The notes under the pieces were generated by a model that was not told where the DNA came from, searched no databases, and saw only the letters and a program-made list of their open reading frames with translations. From Batillaria attramentaria (taxonomy: Eukaryota > Mollusca > Gastropoda > Batillariidae), in assembly GCA_018292915.2 (NCBI GenBank), contig JACVVK020000005.1, positions 3,005,001-3,069,000 on the forward strand: a stretch of 64,000 nucleotides of DNA, given 5' to 3'. Numbering within the stretch: position 1 is the first letter of the stretch; the number at the start of each line of letters is the position of its first letter. The translations under genes and the position numbers were made by a program. Of this stretch, positions 11,736-21,603 are shown one piece after another.

Positions 11736-12028
11736 TTGGTCCCTCATGCCTCCCGCAAAAACAAGGCTTTGTGAGTCACAAATTCGATCCTTTCCCAAGA
11801 GGTTTGTCTTGCAGTCTTGACTACGACCCGTCAAGTGCCTGCTTTGACTCTACTTGTGGTTCGAGACGCGGTTCAAAGTACCTCGCTCACCACTGTGCAA
11901 ACACATGCAACAAGTGTCGGTATAGCAATTATTTTTTTTGCCTGTGGATGGAATGAGATCAGCAGAAACCCGACAAGATTTAAAATGCTCCAACGATTGC
12001 GTTCTCGTTCTTCGTTTAAGTTTTGCGG

Positions 12029-12029
<1 letters not shown>

Positions 12030-12068
<39 letters not shown>

Positions 12069-12105
12069 CGGACGGACGGACGGCCCAGACAGACAGACAG
12101 ACAAT
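12030..12105. repeat. (GA)n followed by GACG/GACA repeats
   Basis: A GA run (12030-12060) grades into GACGG and CAGA units. Confidence 0.85.
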
Positions 12106-13349
12106 GACAATAATCTATTTTTCAACCGTCACCAAAGTTCTTTTATGACTTGTTGTCATTATCAAAATGATGATTGTTTGGAAACTTGAAGGATGTGATG
12201 TTGGTCCTAAGACGCACAGTTTCGTGACCAGTGACGTTTAACTTTAACCTCAGTCAAGTTTCGGTACCGTCTCATGTCCGTGTATGACAAACGGTGGCAT
12301 TTTTTTTTTTTTTTTTTGGTTTAAAGTCCACTCCATATAAAACGACCAACTAGCTGAAGTTCTAAGACGTTCAGAATGTACAACATGAGCAAAATGTCGA
12401 TACAGGCAACGCAGGCAACAAAACCTATGGAAGCGAACCCGCGGCAAGGGGAAGAGGGGGGGGGGGAGGATAAAGAAATTCGGCTTACCAGTACAGACAG
12501 CTTTGTAGAACTATTCTGAAGGATGAATCCACAGTCTGGCTTAAGGCATGTCGGTCTAAGGCTGGTTAAAAGTTACATGGGTGATTTCTGTTTAACCTTC
12601 TTCATACAGGCATGTGCACAGTCCTGGTTTGACAAATCACAATTTCTCGCTTAAGCATGAGGCGAACACCTGCCTTCAACGCTTTCAGCAGAGATACACA
12701 CAAGCATGTTGTCTCTGCTTGTAGCTGGTTTAGTTACAGAAACACTGTGACGTTCTTTGCACAACCGTGTTCGCCTGTCTAGTCCTGCGACGCTCTCAGC
12801 CAAATGCCGGACTCCACGCAGCGTGTCGGCCAGTGAGAAACAATAGCGCAAGTCACTTTGCCCTGTCGGTATGGTCACTCAGGGGGGTGATTTGTTGCTA
12901 GACGCCTCAAAACTGGCCGAAGAGAGCTATGTGTGTGGACAGGTTTCGTCTACAGCTTCGCCACAATCCGTTCAACCTTTGAAGATTTCACCGTAAATCT
13001 GTGAGCAAGCAGTGCAGAAGTGTCTTATCGGATTCTAAAGCCGGTGACAGTGTGAAGGGGATTTTCGCCTCGGGTGTGAACCACGGGACATACGTGACGC
13101 TAGAATGACTAATTGGCCTTTGACGACCGAGGCAAACCCACAATTCTAGTTTACATTGAACTGTGTTGACAGCAGTTTTCTAATACCACACGTGTTTACT
13201 TTAATGCATGCCTGTGTGGGTGGAATTTAATTTCAGGGTCAGGGGGGTTTCTGTGGGCGGTCATGGGTGGGAATAACGGCTTAGTTACGCAGCAGATTTT
13301 GACCGAACCTGGGGTCAGACTGAACTGAATCGGCCGCATGGGTCTCCAG
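12106..13349. other. Intergenic, no recognised feature
   Basis: Unique-looking sequence apart from a poly-T tract (12300-12318) and a short G tract (about 12457-12466). No open frame here has splice boundaries or a family signature that I recognise. Confidence 0.4.
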
Positions 13350-14020
13350 GGCCGCGTTTCTTAAGGCGGGCGCTTCGAAACGTTCCGGGGCGCTTTCCTA
13401 TGAAACCGTCTATAGGCACCTTGCCCGCGGCGGGCGGAAAAAGCGCCCGCGCGCGAAGTCTGAAGCTAGTTTGCCGCGAGCAAAAGGTCACGTGGTCAGT
13501 TTCTATGTAAACAAAGATGGCGGCGCCCACCGAAGGCTTCGTTGAAGTGGAACTAAGAAATGGCTTAAAATGAATTTGCGGGTGGATGGAGACCTTCTGT
13601 CCCAACTTGTAATTGTGCAGAATAGTATACGAAAATAATTTGAGCTAATTGCACCGGGCCGTGGTCGCCAGTCATTCAGGGATATGTCGTGCGTGTTTGT
13701 GGGGAAGGAGTGGTCAAAGTGAGTACGTAATGGTGCCTTACGTCTCCGTTTTGCATCGAGCAGAACATGCATACTAGCGGTATATCATGCTCCAAGCCAG
13801 TAATTATTGTTTCTCCTCAAAAACGTCGTCTTCTGCGCTCAAAAGATGACTGATAGCTGCGAGCACTAGAGTTTTCTTCTTCCTTTTCAACCTTGCCAAC
13901 AACAGTGTTCGTGATTCCGCCGCCATTTTGAAAGCGCCTTGGTTCTAATTGGCCGTTACCCAACGAGGCAAAGCGACTTTCGCAAGCGCCCGCGAGCGCC
14001 TTTCCGTAAGAAACGCGGCC
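13350..14020. mobile_element. TIR element with CAG TSD (PIF/Harbinger-like deletion derivative)
   Basis: Inverted ends GGCCGCGTTTCTTA (13350-13363 and 14007-14020) are flanked by CAG at 13347-13349 and 14021-14023. Similarity between the two flanks (GCATGGG) may mean the true ends lie a few bases further out. Near each end an inward-pointing ATGGCGGC start occurs. On the plus strand 13517-13573 encodes 18 aa. On the minus strand 13926-13804 encodes 40 aa, beginning MAAESRTLLLARLKRKKK. This fits the loss of the interior of a two-gene Harbinger element, but no transposase catalytic region remains. Confidence 0.6.
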
Positions 14021-14023
14021 CAG

Positions 14024-14619
14024 ATCCCCATGCAGCGGCAGTGATGTCGTGTGGTGGTAGTGATAGTAGTGTGCACGGAGGTGCGGTGTGGTGTCGATGG
14101 TGTGTGGTGTGGTGTGGTGCGGTGGGGGGGGGGGGGGGCGGGCGCAGGGGTGGTGGCGGTCACGGTTGTAGAGAGGTCGGAGGAGATAGCTCAAAGTTAC
14201 GGCACCGGGTGCTAGTATGTCAGACGGCCAGTCGCTGGTCAGCCGAACGCACACCGACGGTCAGTCCAAAACTGACTTTGAACTGACCCTTACATCATCA
14301 AGTTCACAGTCTTTCCCGGCGGCAGTACACCGTGGAATCACGCGCTTCAGTTTTGGTGCCGTGGTACAGCACAGCCTGGGTTAGGGACAGTGTGGTGCTT
14401 ACTGGCCAGTCACGGCACGGCCGCCTCTGACGAGTGGGTTTTTCGGTCAGTTTAGTTCACTGAAATATCACCCGGTACTGCTCAACTGATGATCCGCTGA
14501 GTGCTTCCGTTTCAGTTTTCAAGTTTAAACCATGCGGCTCCTCAGTTCGCCCTGGGGACTGACTGAACTGACAAAAGGCTGCCGGCGGGGCGAAATCGTT
14601 GAAACTCAGTGACGATGAC
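14024..14619. other. Intergenic flank of the LINE
   Basis: GTGGT/GGGG-rich sequence (14053-14150) is followed by DNA rich in scattered 'ACTGA' and 'GAACTGA' words that continue on the far side of the LINE. No gene is seen. Confidence 0.4.
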
Positions 14620-14631
14620 TTGAACTGATGG
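14620..14631 (+). repeat. 5' TSD of the full-length LINE
   Basis: TTGAACTGATGG, repeated exactly at 20858-20869. Confidence 0.9.
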
Positions 14632-15087
14632 TCACACAATCGTCGAGCAGCAGCCGAGCAGAGCGGACGTCGCAGCCAAGCAGCCCTAGCAGCCAAGCCG
14701 CACGGACGCCCCTGTGTCAGCCAGTCAAGTTGAGCGAGCCACACCGCGCGGAGACCAGCGCTAAGTACACTGTACTTGGCGCCCCACCGAACGTCGGACC
14801 AACGTCAGGCCTTTGTCCTTCTCAGGACCAGTCCTGCCGCCATCTTAGCGTAACGTTAGCTTATTCTCTCTCTCTCTCTCTCTCTCTCCGTTCTCGTTCT
14901 TTGCTCTCTGCATTAACCCGCCCTTTCTTGCAGCGCTCTGCACAGTGCTCTAGTACTGTACAGAGCTTGCCCACCACTGCACGGGCCGTGTGCAGTTTGC
15001 ACCCTGCCACCACTGTACGGCAAGTGTACAGTCCGAGTGCTCGCCTCGGCGGCACCGAAACAGCAAAAAGGCCTGCCACAGGCCAAC

Positions 15088-16716
15088 ATGGAGGAAACTG
15101 CCCACGTGGGCAGCAACGGGGGCTGTGACACCCCCGGGGGCGGTGACACCCCAGTGCATGAACCCTCCTCACCCTGGCAGCAGGTGAGGAAGGGAAAACG
15201 TAACAGAAACTCCCCAGCAGGGGAAAACGGCAAACGCGCCAAGAGTAATGACTTGGCCGAGGGGAGGAGGCTCTCTGAAACCTCCTCCAGTGAGGAAGAA
15301 GGTCTTGACCACGAGTCAGACCTAGAAAGCTTGGGTGACCCATGCTTAGATGACACGGCCAACCAGACTGGCCAGGAGACGGAGGCCAAGGATAAGGCCG
15401 AAAACAAAGTGGAGGCCGAGGCCAAGGCCAACCCCACTAAAAAACCGTCCTACGCCGAGATGACAGCGCGTAGGGCAGCTCCCCATGGAAGGAGGGGAGT
15501 ACAGAAGCCAGAAGTGGCCCCCGTGTTCTGCCGGTACCCAGTGATACTGGAGGACCGGATGATCGAAAGCGAACCCGCTCGCCTGGCGGGACTGGCGTTC
15601 AGGCTTGCAAGCCTGATCCGAGAGGCTGGCTTTGGGGAGGTGACACACCTCAAGCCCCTCGGTAGAACAAGATTCCTGGCTGGCTGCTCAACTGAGCGCC
15701 AGCAGCAGCGACTGGCCAAGGCCATTAAGATTGGGCCAGTCAGCATTAGGGGATATGTCCCAGTCCCCAAAGTTGAGGGTGTTGTATCGATCCACATCGA
15801 CGCAACGGAGTCAGAAATCCAGCGGGCCATTGAGTCCGACGTGACGGTGGTGGAGGTAAAGCGCCTCACTCTTAAAAGCGGTGAAAAATCCCGCGCAGTG
15901 AAGGTAACCCTCGCTGAGACAACCCTGCCTGATCACCTGGTGATCAACAGACAGGAGTATGGTCTCCGACCATACGTTGCCGAAGTCCAGCGGTGCTACC
16001 GCTGCCACCGCCTGGGCCACGTGCAAAAGTCCTGCCCGGCCAAAAAAGCTGTCTGTGCTGCCTGCGGCAAGAGTGGCCACAAAAGTGGCAGCTGCAACGG
16101 TCCAAAGCACTGCACCAACTGCCAAGGTGCACACTCGGCCGCATATAAAGGCTGCCCGGCAGTGAAACAATGGAGCCTAGCCAATAGGCTCAGGGCTCAG
16201 GACTACATGCCCAGAGCCCAGGCAATGCAGGAAGCCGGGAAGATTGTTGCCAGAAAAAAGGCACAATCCGCCGCCCCACCACCTGCCCCCACCAAGACAC
16301 CCAGCCTTGGGTGGAGGCAGGAAGCCGTCCCGAAAACACAGAGCCCCAGGCCTGTACCGAGGAAGAGAATCAATCTTCCCAAAACAGTCGAGCCAGTGGC
16401 GCCTGCGGAGGTCGAAATGAAAAATTCGCAGTCACCAGACGCTGCGATCCATGACGAGACCCGGCCCAAGCCGGGGAAGAGCCTCGAAAAAGGAAACGCC
16501 CTTAAGGCCGAAAATGCCCGGCTGCGCAGTGAGGTCGAGAGCCTGAGGGGACTACTCAGCAACCTTCAAGCCACAATCTCGGACCTGAAAAACGAGATCA
16601 GGTCACTCAGGGAAGATAAGGTACAGCGGGAAGTACAACCCTCCCAGCCTCTCTCACCTGAAACCCTGATACTGATCCAACAGGCCCTTGCATCCATTAT
16701 AAATGGACAGAAGTAA
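15088..16716 (+). CDS. LINE ORF1 protein (gag-like, CCHC zinc knuckles)
   Basis: 542 aa and fully open. The start is the ATG at 15088 (ccaacATGG); the frame upstream has no ATG. The N-terminal ~130 residues are hydrophilic. A folded, RRM-like region follows (about 155-300), then three consecutive Cys/His knuckles near residues 310-365: CYRCHRLGHVQKSC, CAACGKSGHKSGSC and CTNCQGAHSAAYKGC. The Pro-rich linker leads to a predicted coiled coil near residues 470-525 (leucine-rich LRSEVESLRGLLSNLQ). In this class ORF1p is a nucleic-acid chaperone that packages element RNA (family knowledge). It overlaps the ORF2 start, suggesting reinitiation or frameshift-type coupling. Confidence 0.9.
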   Translation: MEETAHVGSNGGCDTPGGGDTPVHEPSSPWQQVRKGKRNRNSPAGENGKRAKSNDLAEGRRLSETSSSEEEGLDHESDLESLGDPCLDDTANQTGQETEAKDKAENKVEAEAKANPTKKPSYAEMTARRAAPHGRRGVQKPEVAPVFCRYPVILEDRMIESEPARLAGLAFRLASLIREAGFGEVTHLKPLGRTRFLAGCSTERQQQRLAKAIKIGPVSIRGYVPVPKVEGVVSIHIDATESEIQRAIESDVTVVEVKRLTLKSGEKSRAVKVTLAETTLPDHLVINRQEYGLRPYVAEVQRCYRCHRLGHVQKSCPAKKAVCAACGKSGHKSGSCNGPKHCTNCQGAHSAAYKGCPAVKQWSLANRLRAQDYMPRAQAMQEAGKIVARKKAQSAAPPPAPTKTPSLGWRQEAVPKTQSPRPVPRKRINLPKTVEPVAPAEVEMKNSQSPDAAIHDETRPKPGKSLEKGNALKAENARLRSEVESLRGLLSNLQATISDLKNEIRSLREDKVQREVQPSQPLSPETLILIQQALASIINGQK

Positions 16717-19700
16717 GGGAGGAAGCATTCCAGACACGCCCCCTAGGGGACTGTCCATCCTGCAGTGGAACTGCAGGTCTGTGACCGGGAAGGCCCCCTT
16801 CCTACGCAGATACCTGCAGGGCAAACCAAAGGTGGACGTCCTCATGTTGCAGTCCCTTAACGTGAGACATCAGGCTCTCCCTCACCTGGATGGGTATTAC
16901 TACCCCCCAGCCGTGGACACGGAGAAAGGGCGCGTCATGGTTGCTACATATGTCAGCACTCGGCTAACTTATGTGGATGCTGACCCGCTGACACACGTGA
17001 ACCCCAGAACCCTTGGAGACTGCCGGCTCAACCTGAGAAGCCTGACAGTCTCGTTATCAGGGGGAAAGGAGGTCACGCTGGTAAATGTGTACTACCCAGA
17101 CGGAATACCGGATGGGAGTGCCTGTGACTGGCTTAAAAATCTGGGCGCGCAGACAGCAGACGCACGGAGAACCTGGGTGGTGGCCGGCGACTTCAACGCC
17201 AGCCACAGACTCTGGGATCCAGGCGCAACAACGGCTGGCGGAGGGCACTTGGCAAACGCGGTTTTAGAATCCAATCTGAGCATACTGAACGATTGCTCAG
17301 TGACCCGCATCGGCCAAGGTGGGCAGAGGAACAGCGCAATTGACGTAACACTAGCCAGCCCAGCACTCTGCCGAGAGGCCACTTGGGAGACTGGAGACGA
17401 CAATATGCAATCAGACCACCTACCTATCCACATTACGCTGGATCAGGCCGTCCCCACGGAGGTGGAAGTCAACTCCGGCCCAAAATATGCATATGACAAG
17501 GCAGACTGGGAGAAGTTCCGAACCCTGGTGGAAGCTGAATGCGAAAACATGAACCGCAACAGCCCTAACCAAGATATAGACTCGAAATACGAGGAGATTA
17601 GAAGCATGATCCTCACCGCGGCCAACGCTGCGATCCCACAGTCACGCCCACAGCCCTCCGGTGGCAGCCGGCTGATTGGCGGCTGGTGGAACGCGGAATG
17701 CGAGGAAGCCACAGCAGAGAAAAGGCGGGTCCTCAGAGCGTTCAAAAGAAATATGACTGAGGAAAACAGAGAGCTGGTGCGGGCAGCCACCACTCACTGT
17801 AGCGAGGTTGCTGAAAAAGCCAGACAGGAACACTAGGAACGCTTCTGTACAGAGCAGGTGCAGGAACCCAAAGACAGCAGCAAGCTGTGGAGAATGATAC
17901 GCGCTCACAGGCGAAGGGGCCGCCTGCCAGAAAGGGCTCTACTTGTCAATGGCCAAAAGACGCAGACTGCCAAAGAAAAGGCCGATGCTCTCGCCGAGAC
18001 ATTTGCCAAGGCCAGTCAAACGGAACACCTCCCCCCAGAAATGAGGGAATACCGGCGGACTGAAGAACAGAGATTCGAGAAGTCGGAGAATGACGGTCAT
18101 GCTCCCTCCAACGGCGACCTGACGCTAGAGGAGCTACGGACGGCGATTGGCAGCCTCGGCTCGCAAGGCAAAGCGACCGGGCATGACCCAATCTCGTACC
18201 AGACAGAATGATCAAAGTTCTTCTGGGCTTCTACCAGACCTGCTGGGACTCTGGTCAGATACCCAAGGCTTGGAAGAAGGCTGTAGTGGTGGCCATCCCC
18301 AAGGATGGCAAGCCGCCCCACCTCCCAACAAGCTACCGCCCGGTCGCACTAACATCCCACCTGGGGAAGGTGTATGAGAGGCTGGTCAGGGACAGGCTAG
18401 AGTACCATCTGGAGAAGCATGGCATAATCCCGCTGTGCCAGGCCGGTTTCCGCAAAGGAAGAGGCTGCATGGAACACGTTGCTAGGCTCACCAGTGAGAT
18501 CAAGAAGGCAATGGTCAACAAACACTCAGTGGTGACCACCTTCTTCGACATCAAGCGCGCGTTCGACACAGTGTGGCATGCCAAGCTTCTAGACAAACTG
18601 AGCAGCATTGGCATCTCCGGGCGACTGTACCAATTTGTGCAGGCGTTCCTGGCAGACAGGAGGATCTCGGTGAGAGTCGGAGCCTCCCTGTCGGATGAGC
18701 ACATCCTCGATATGGGCGTCCCGCAAGGCAGGGTGATTGCGCCTACCCTGTTCTCAGTCATGCTACACGACATTGAGGCCAAGGTCGGCAGGCCGGACAT
18801 AAAAATGTCACTGTACGCAGATGACCTGGCCATTTGGACTGAGCTGCCCACTCAGTTGCCAGGAAAGACGGCTTTCATGAAAAAGTTGTACGAAAGATGG
18901 CGGACCAAATTTCAGTCGTGTGTGGATGACATCCAGGGTTACATGGGGCAGAATGGCTTCCAGCTCTCCCCGGAGAAAACATCACTCGTGGTGTTCTCCA
19001 GGACAAACGGAGCGAAGAACGCCATGTCCATACAAATCGGGAACGTGACCATCAAGCCTTGCAGCGAGGCTAAGTTCCTGGGAGTGACACTGAACGAACG
19101 CCTGCGGTGGCAGCCGCACATCAGCAACCTAACCGCAAAAGCTTCGCGATCAGTGAACCTGATCAAAATCCTGTCAGCTGAGAGATGGGCAACACCACGC
19201 AGCCTCATCCATCTAACGAACGCTCTGGTGAGATCTCGCCTCACGTACGGATGCGAAGCCTTCTTCGCACTGTCGAAAACCGAATATCTGAAGCTTGAAC
19301 GAGTTGAACTGGCAGCCCTGAAAACGGCAATTGGTGCAAGAAAAAGTGCGAGAAACGACCTGGTATACCAGGAAGCAGGCTGGCTACCACTCAGGGAGGA
19401 ATGCAAAAGGAGGTGTGCCAACTTCCAGGCTGCCATGCACGCTACTGAGACCACCTTGGGAGATGGACTCACAGAGACAGTCACCAAGGAGACCCTGATC
19501 CGGCAGGGTCTGGAAGTCAAAGCGCCACGAATATATCGGACGACCATCCCGATGGCGGAGCACACAAATGACATCTGGTCAGAGTGCGGAGCGAACCCTG
19601 AGGTGGCACAAACTCCCAAGCCGGTCTTTCCTCCCTGGGAGCTGGCCAAGCCCGAGTACGAACATCGCTATGCTGAAGGCGCGTCAAAGAAAGCAGACTC

Positions 19701-20584
19701 TGCTCTTGCCACAACCCTGGCAAGAGAGAAGATTGAACAGCGCTTTTCCCAGCACCTGAAAATCTACACGGACGGCTCTGTCCTAGACTCAGGAGAGGTT
19801 GGGTGCGCCTTCGTGATCCCAGACCTTGGAATCACAAGGCGCTACAAACTCAACGCCGGGTTAAGCATCTTCTCAGCAGAGATGTATGCAATCCTCATGG
19901 CCTGCACGTTTGTCAACGACATGCCAAACCCCCCGCTGGGGGGTGGTCATTCTGTCCGACTCCAAGTCTTCACTCCAAGCCCTAGAGAGAGGGGGCACGA
20001 GGAATAGGAGTGATGTACAAAGCGAGATCCTCTTTTTGGCCCATCAGATCATCACGAAGGGAACCATCTTAGCCCTCATGTGGCTACCCTCCCACAGCGG
20101 GATCAGAGGAAATGAGCTGGCCGATCGCGCGGCACGGGACGCCACCGGCGATGGCATGGAAGCAAAACTACTCCAGACACTCAGTGAAGTAAAAAGTAAG
20201 ATACAAAGAGCGGCCCACACTCTCAGAGAGAGGAGACTCCGTGCATTGTGCGAAGAAAATGGCTGGGTCCACCTCCCGGGTGGCCAAAACCACGTGCCAC
20301 TTTTCCCGCGCAGACACTCTGCAATCATCTGCAGAATACGCACACTGTGCTGCGCACACACATGGAGTAACGACCTCTGCCAGTGTGGGCAGCCCCCAGA
20401 CGTCCGCCACATTGTAAACGGTTGTGATGGCCTGCCCGCCAGCCTCCAGCCGGTCTGGGACCTGAGAGACAGATACTCACTGAAGACGGTAGACTTCCTC
20501 AAGCCACACCAAGTCCTAGGTGATAGGCCAATGAGAACCCTGGCCGACGCGATCGTCAGATCAGATCTGACAAAATGGTTCTAA
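16703..20584 (+). pseudogene. LINE ORF2: endonuclease-RT-RNase H polyprotein, degraded
   Basis: Starts MDRSKGG at 16703. The APE-type endonuclease shows ILQWNCRSV near residue 18, AGDFNA near 161 and SDHLPIHI near 237. An in-frame TAG at 17834-17836 interrupts it at codon 378. The same frame continues to a TGA at 18209-18211, where a frameshift moves the reading to the frame open from 18208. The RT has YRPVALTS, DIKRAFDTVWH (motif A), GVPQGRVIAPTLF (motif B, with R where most relatives have a small residue) and YADD at 18813-18824. RNase H starts IYTDGS near 19768. A second frameshift in the C/G run at about 19927-19944 precedes DSKSSLQAL and HSGIRGNELADRA. The end has CAHTWSNDLCQCGQPPDVRH and stops at 20582-20584. 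Confidence 0.9.
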
Positions 20585-20857
20585 ACCCAAAAAGCGAGGG
20601 GACACCCCAGTGATAATCTAAAAGGCAAAAGTACGGATGACAGAACAGACTGAGGCACCGAAAAACAAACCCAGACCAGGCATCTGAAAGCCAAGCAAAG
20701 ATCCTCTGACGCTGACCAAAGCTAAGCAAATCAGCCCTCACACACCCCAAAGACACTCGCCTAGCCAAGCAGCCAAAGTCACACGCCTGGAACAACTTGT
20801 CCTTAAGGGCCAAAAGCCATAGGACGTAAAGCAAGCTAATGATGATGATGATGATGA

Positions 20858-20869
20858 TTGAACTGATGG
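20858..20869 (+). repeat. 3' TSD of the full-length LINE
   Basis: TTGAACTGATGG, identical to 14620-14631. Confidence 0.9.
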
Positions 20870-20960
20870 CATTCGCCGGCTTCACTAACTGAACTGAGCC
20901 TGGCAGTGGTGACACTGAACTATATCATGTCAGTATCCACTATGGACACTGAATGGACAG

Positions 20961-20997
<37 letters not shown>

Positions 20998-21344
20998 CCG
21001 AACTCCGAGTCCGCCGGTCCGCCGGCGTACCGTCTCACCCACGGTAGTAGCCGGTACCGCCGCGGCCGGGTCAGTCGGCAGTTCAGTTCCCCGGCTCCGT
21101 GCAAAATGACGTCACTGAGTGTCTTCGTCTGCCCGGCTTGGCATGGACACGATGTGATCACTGAGTCAGTGACTCGATTGAACTGAATGGTGAACAGTCA
21201 ATGACTGAGTGACGACATATGACGGACTGAAAGGCACTCATACCATGTCAATTCAACGGCCGGGTTATCTTGCACTTGGCAGTTTAAATTTGACTTCAAC
21301 ATTAAAAAGTGTGTGGGTTTTTGTTGTTGTTGTTGTTAATTTTG
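20870..21344. other. Region between the LINE and the NAA20-A promoter
   Basis: Contains a (TTGA)n tetranucleotide run (20961-20996), a GC-rich CCGCCGG/CCGCGGCC stretch (about 21010-21065) and a TGACGTCA octamer (21108-21115). The remainder is rich in 'CACTGA' and 'GAACTGA' words shared with the left flank of the LINE. No gene is seen. Confidence 0.45.
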
Positions 21345-21399
21345 TTGTTGTTGCTGCTGTTTTTTTTCCAAAACGATGGTTGTCTGTCTTTTAACGTTT

Positions 21400-21550
21400 G
21401 CATCTAACAATATTCGTGTCGGATCGAGCGCCTGTGGTTGTTGGCCTATCACGGTGCAAGGGAAGTAACTCTGAATTTGCGCGGAAATCAACATGGCGGT
21501 GTAAGAAAGAACGTGATCTCATTCAGTCCTCACCGAACAGCACAACAATA
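21400..21550 (+). promoter_or_regulatory. Probable NAA20-A promoter and 5' UTR
   Basis: Blocks conserved in both copies include GAGCGCCTGTGG, AAGGGAAGTAACTCT (contains a GGAAGT ETS-type core) and ATTTGCGCGGAAA (E2F-like). Copy A alone has AACATGGCGG (YY1-like), which also makes a four-codon upstream ORF, ATG GCG GTG TAA, at 21493-21504. The site assignments are inferred from motif matches only. Confidence 0.5.
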
Positions 21551-21603
21551 ATGACGACGATTCGCCCCTTTACCTGCGACGATCTCTTCAAGATCAACAG
21601 CGT
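21551..21603 (+). CDS. NAA20: NAA20-A exon 1
   Basis: Encodes residues 1-17 plus two bases of codon 18 (phase 2). The donor is GTAAGT at 21604-21609. Confidence 0.95.

Larger units (their letters stand above)
14632..20857 (+). mobile_element. Near full-length I/Nimb-like LINE retrotransposon
   Basis: A 6226-bp non-LTR element bounded by a perfect 12-bp TSD. The order is a 5' UTR of 456 bp with a (TC)n stretch (14862-14888), ORF1 (15088-16716), and ORF2 overlapping it by 14 nt (16703-20584). A 273-bp 3' UTR then ends in (GAT)n rather than poly(A). ORF2 has APE endonuclease, reverse transcriptase, RNase H and a C-terminal Cys/His knuckle. RNase H plus a simple-repeat tail places it near the I superfamily (I, Nimb, Loa types), and a Nimb/I element is known from the snail Biomphalaria. 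ORF2 carries one stop and two frameshifts, so this copy cannot move on its own. The intact TSD and intact ORF1 suggest a fairly recent insertion. Confidence 0.92.
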
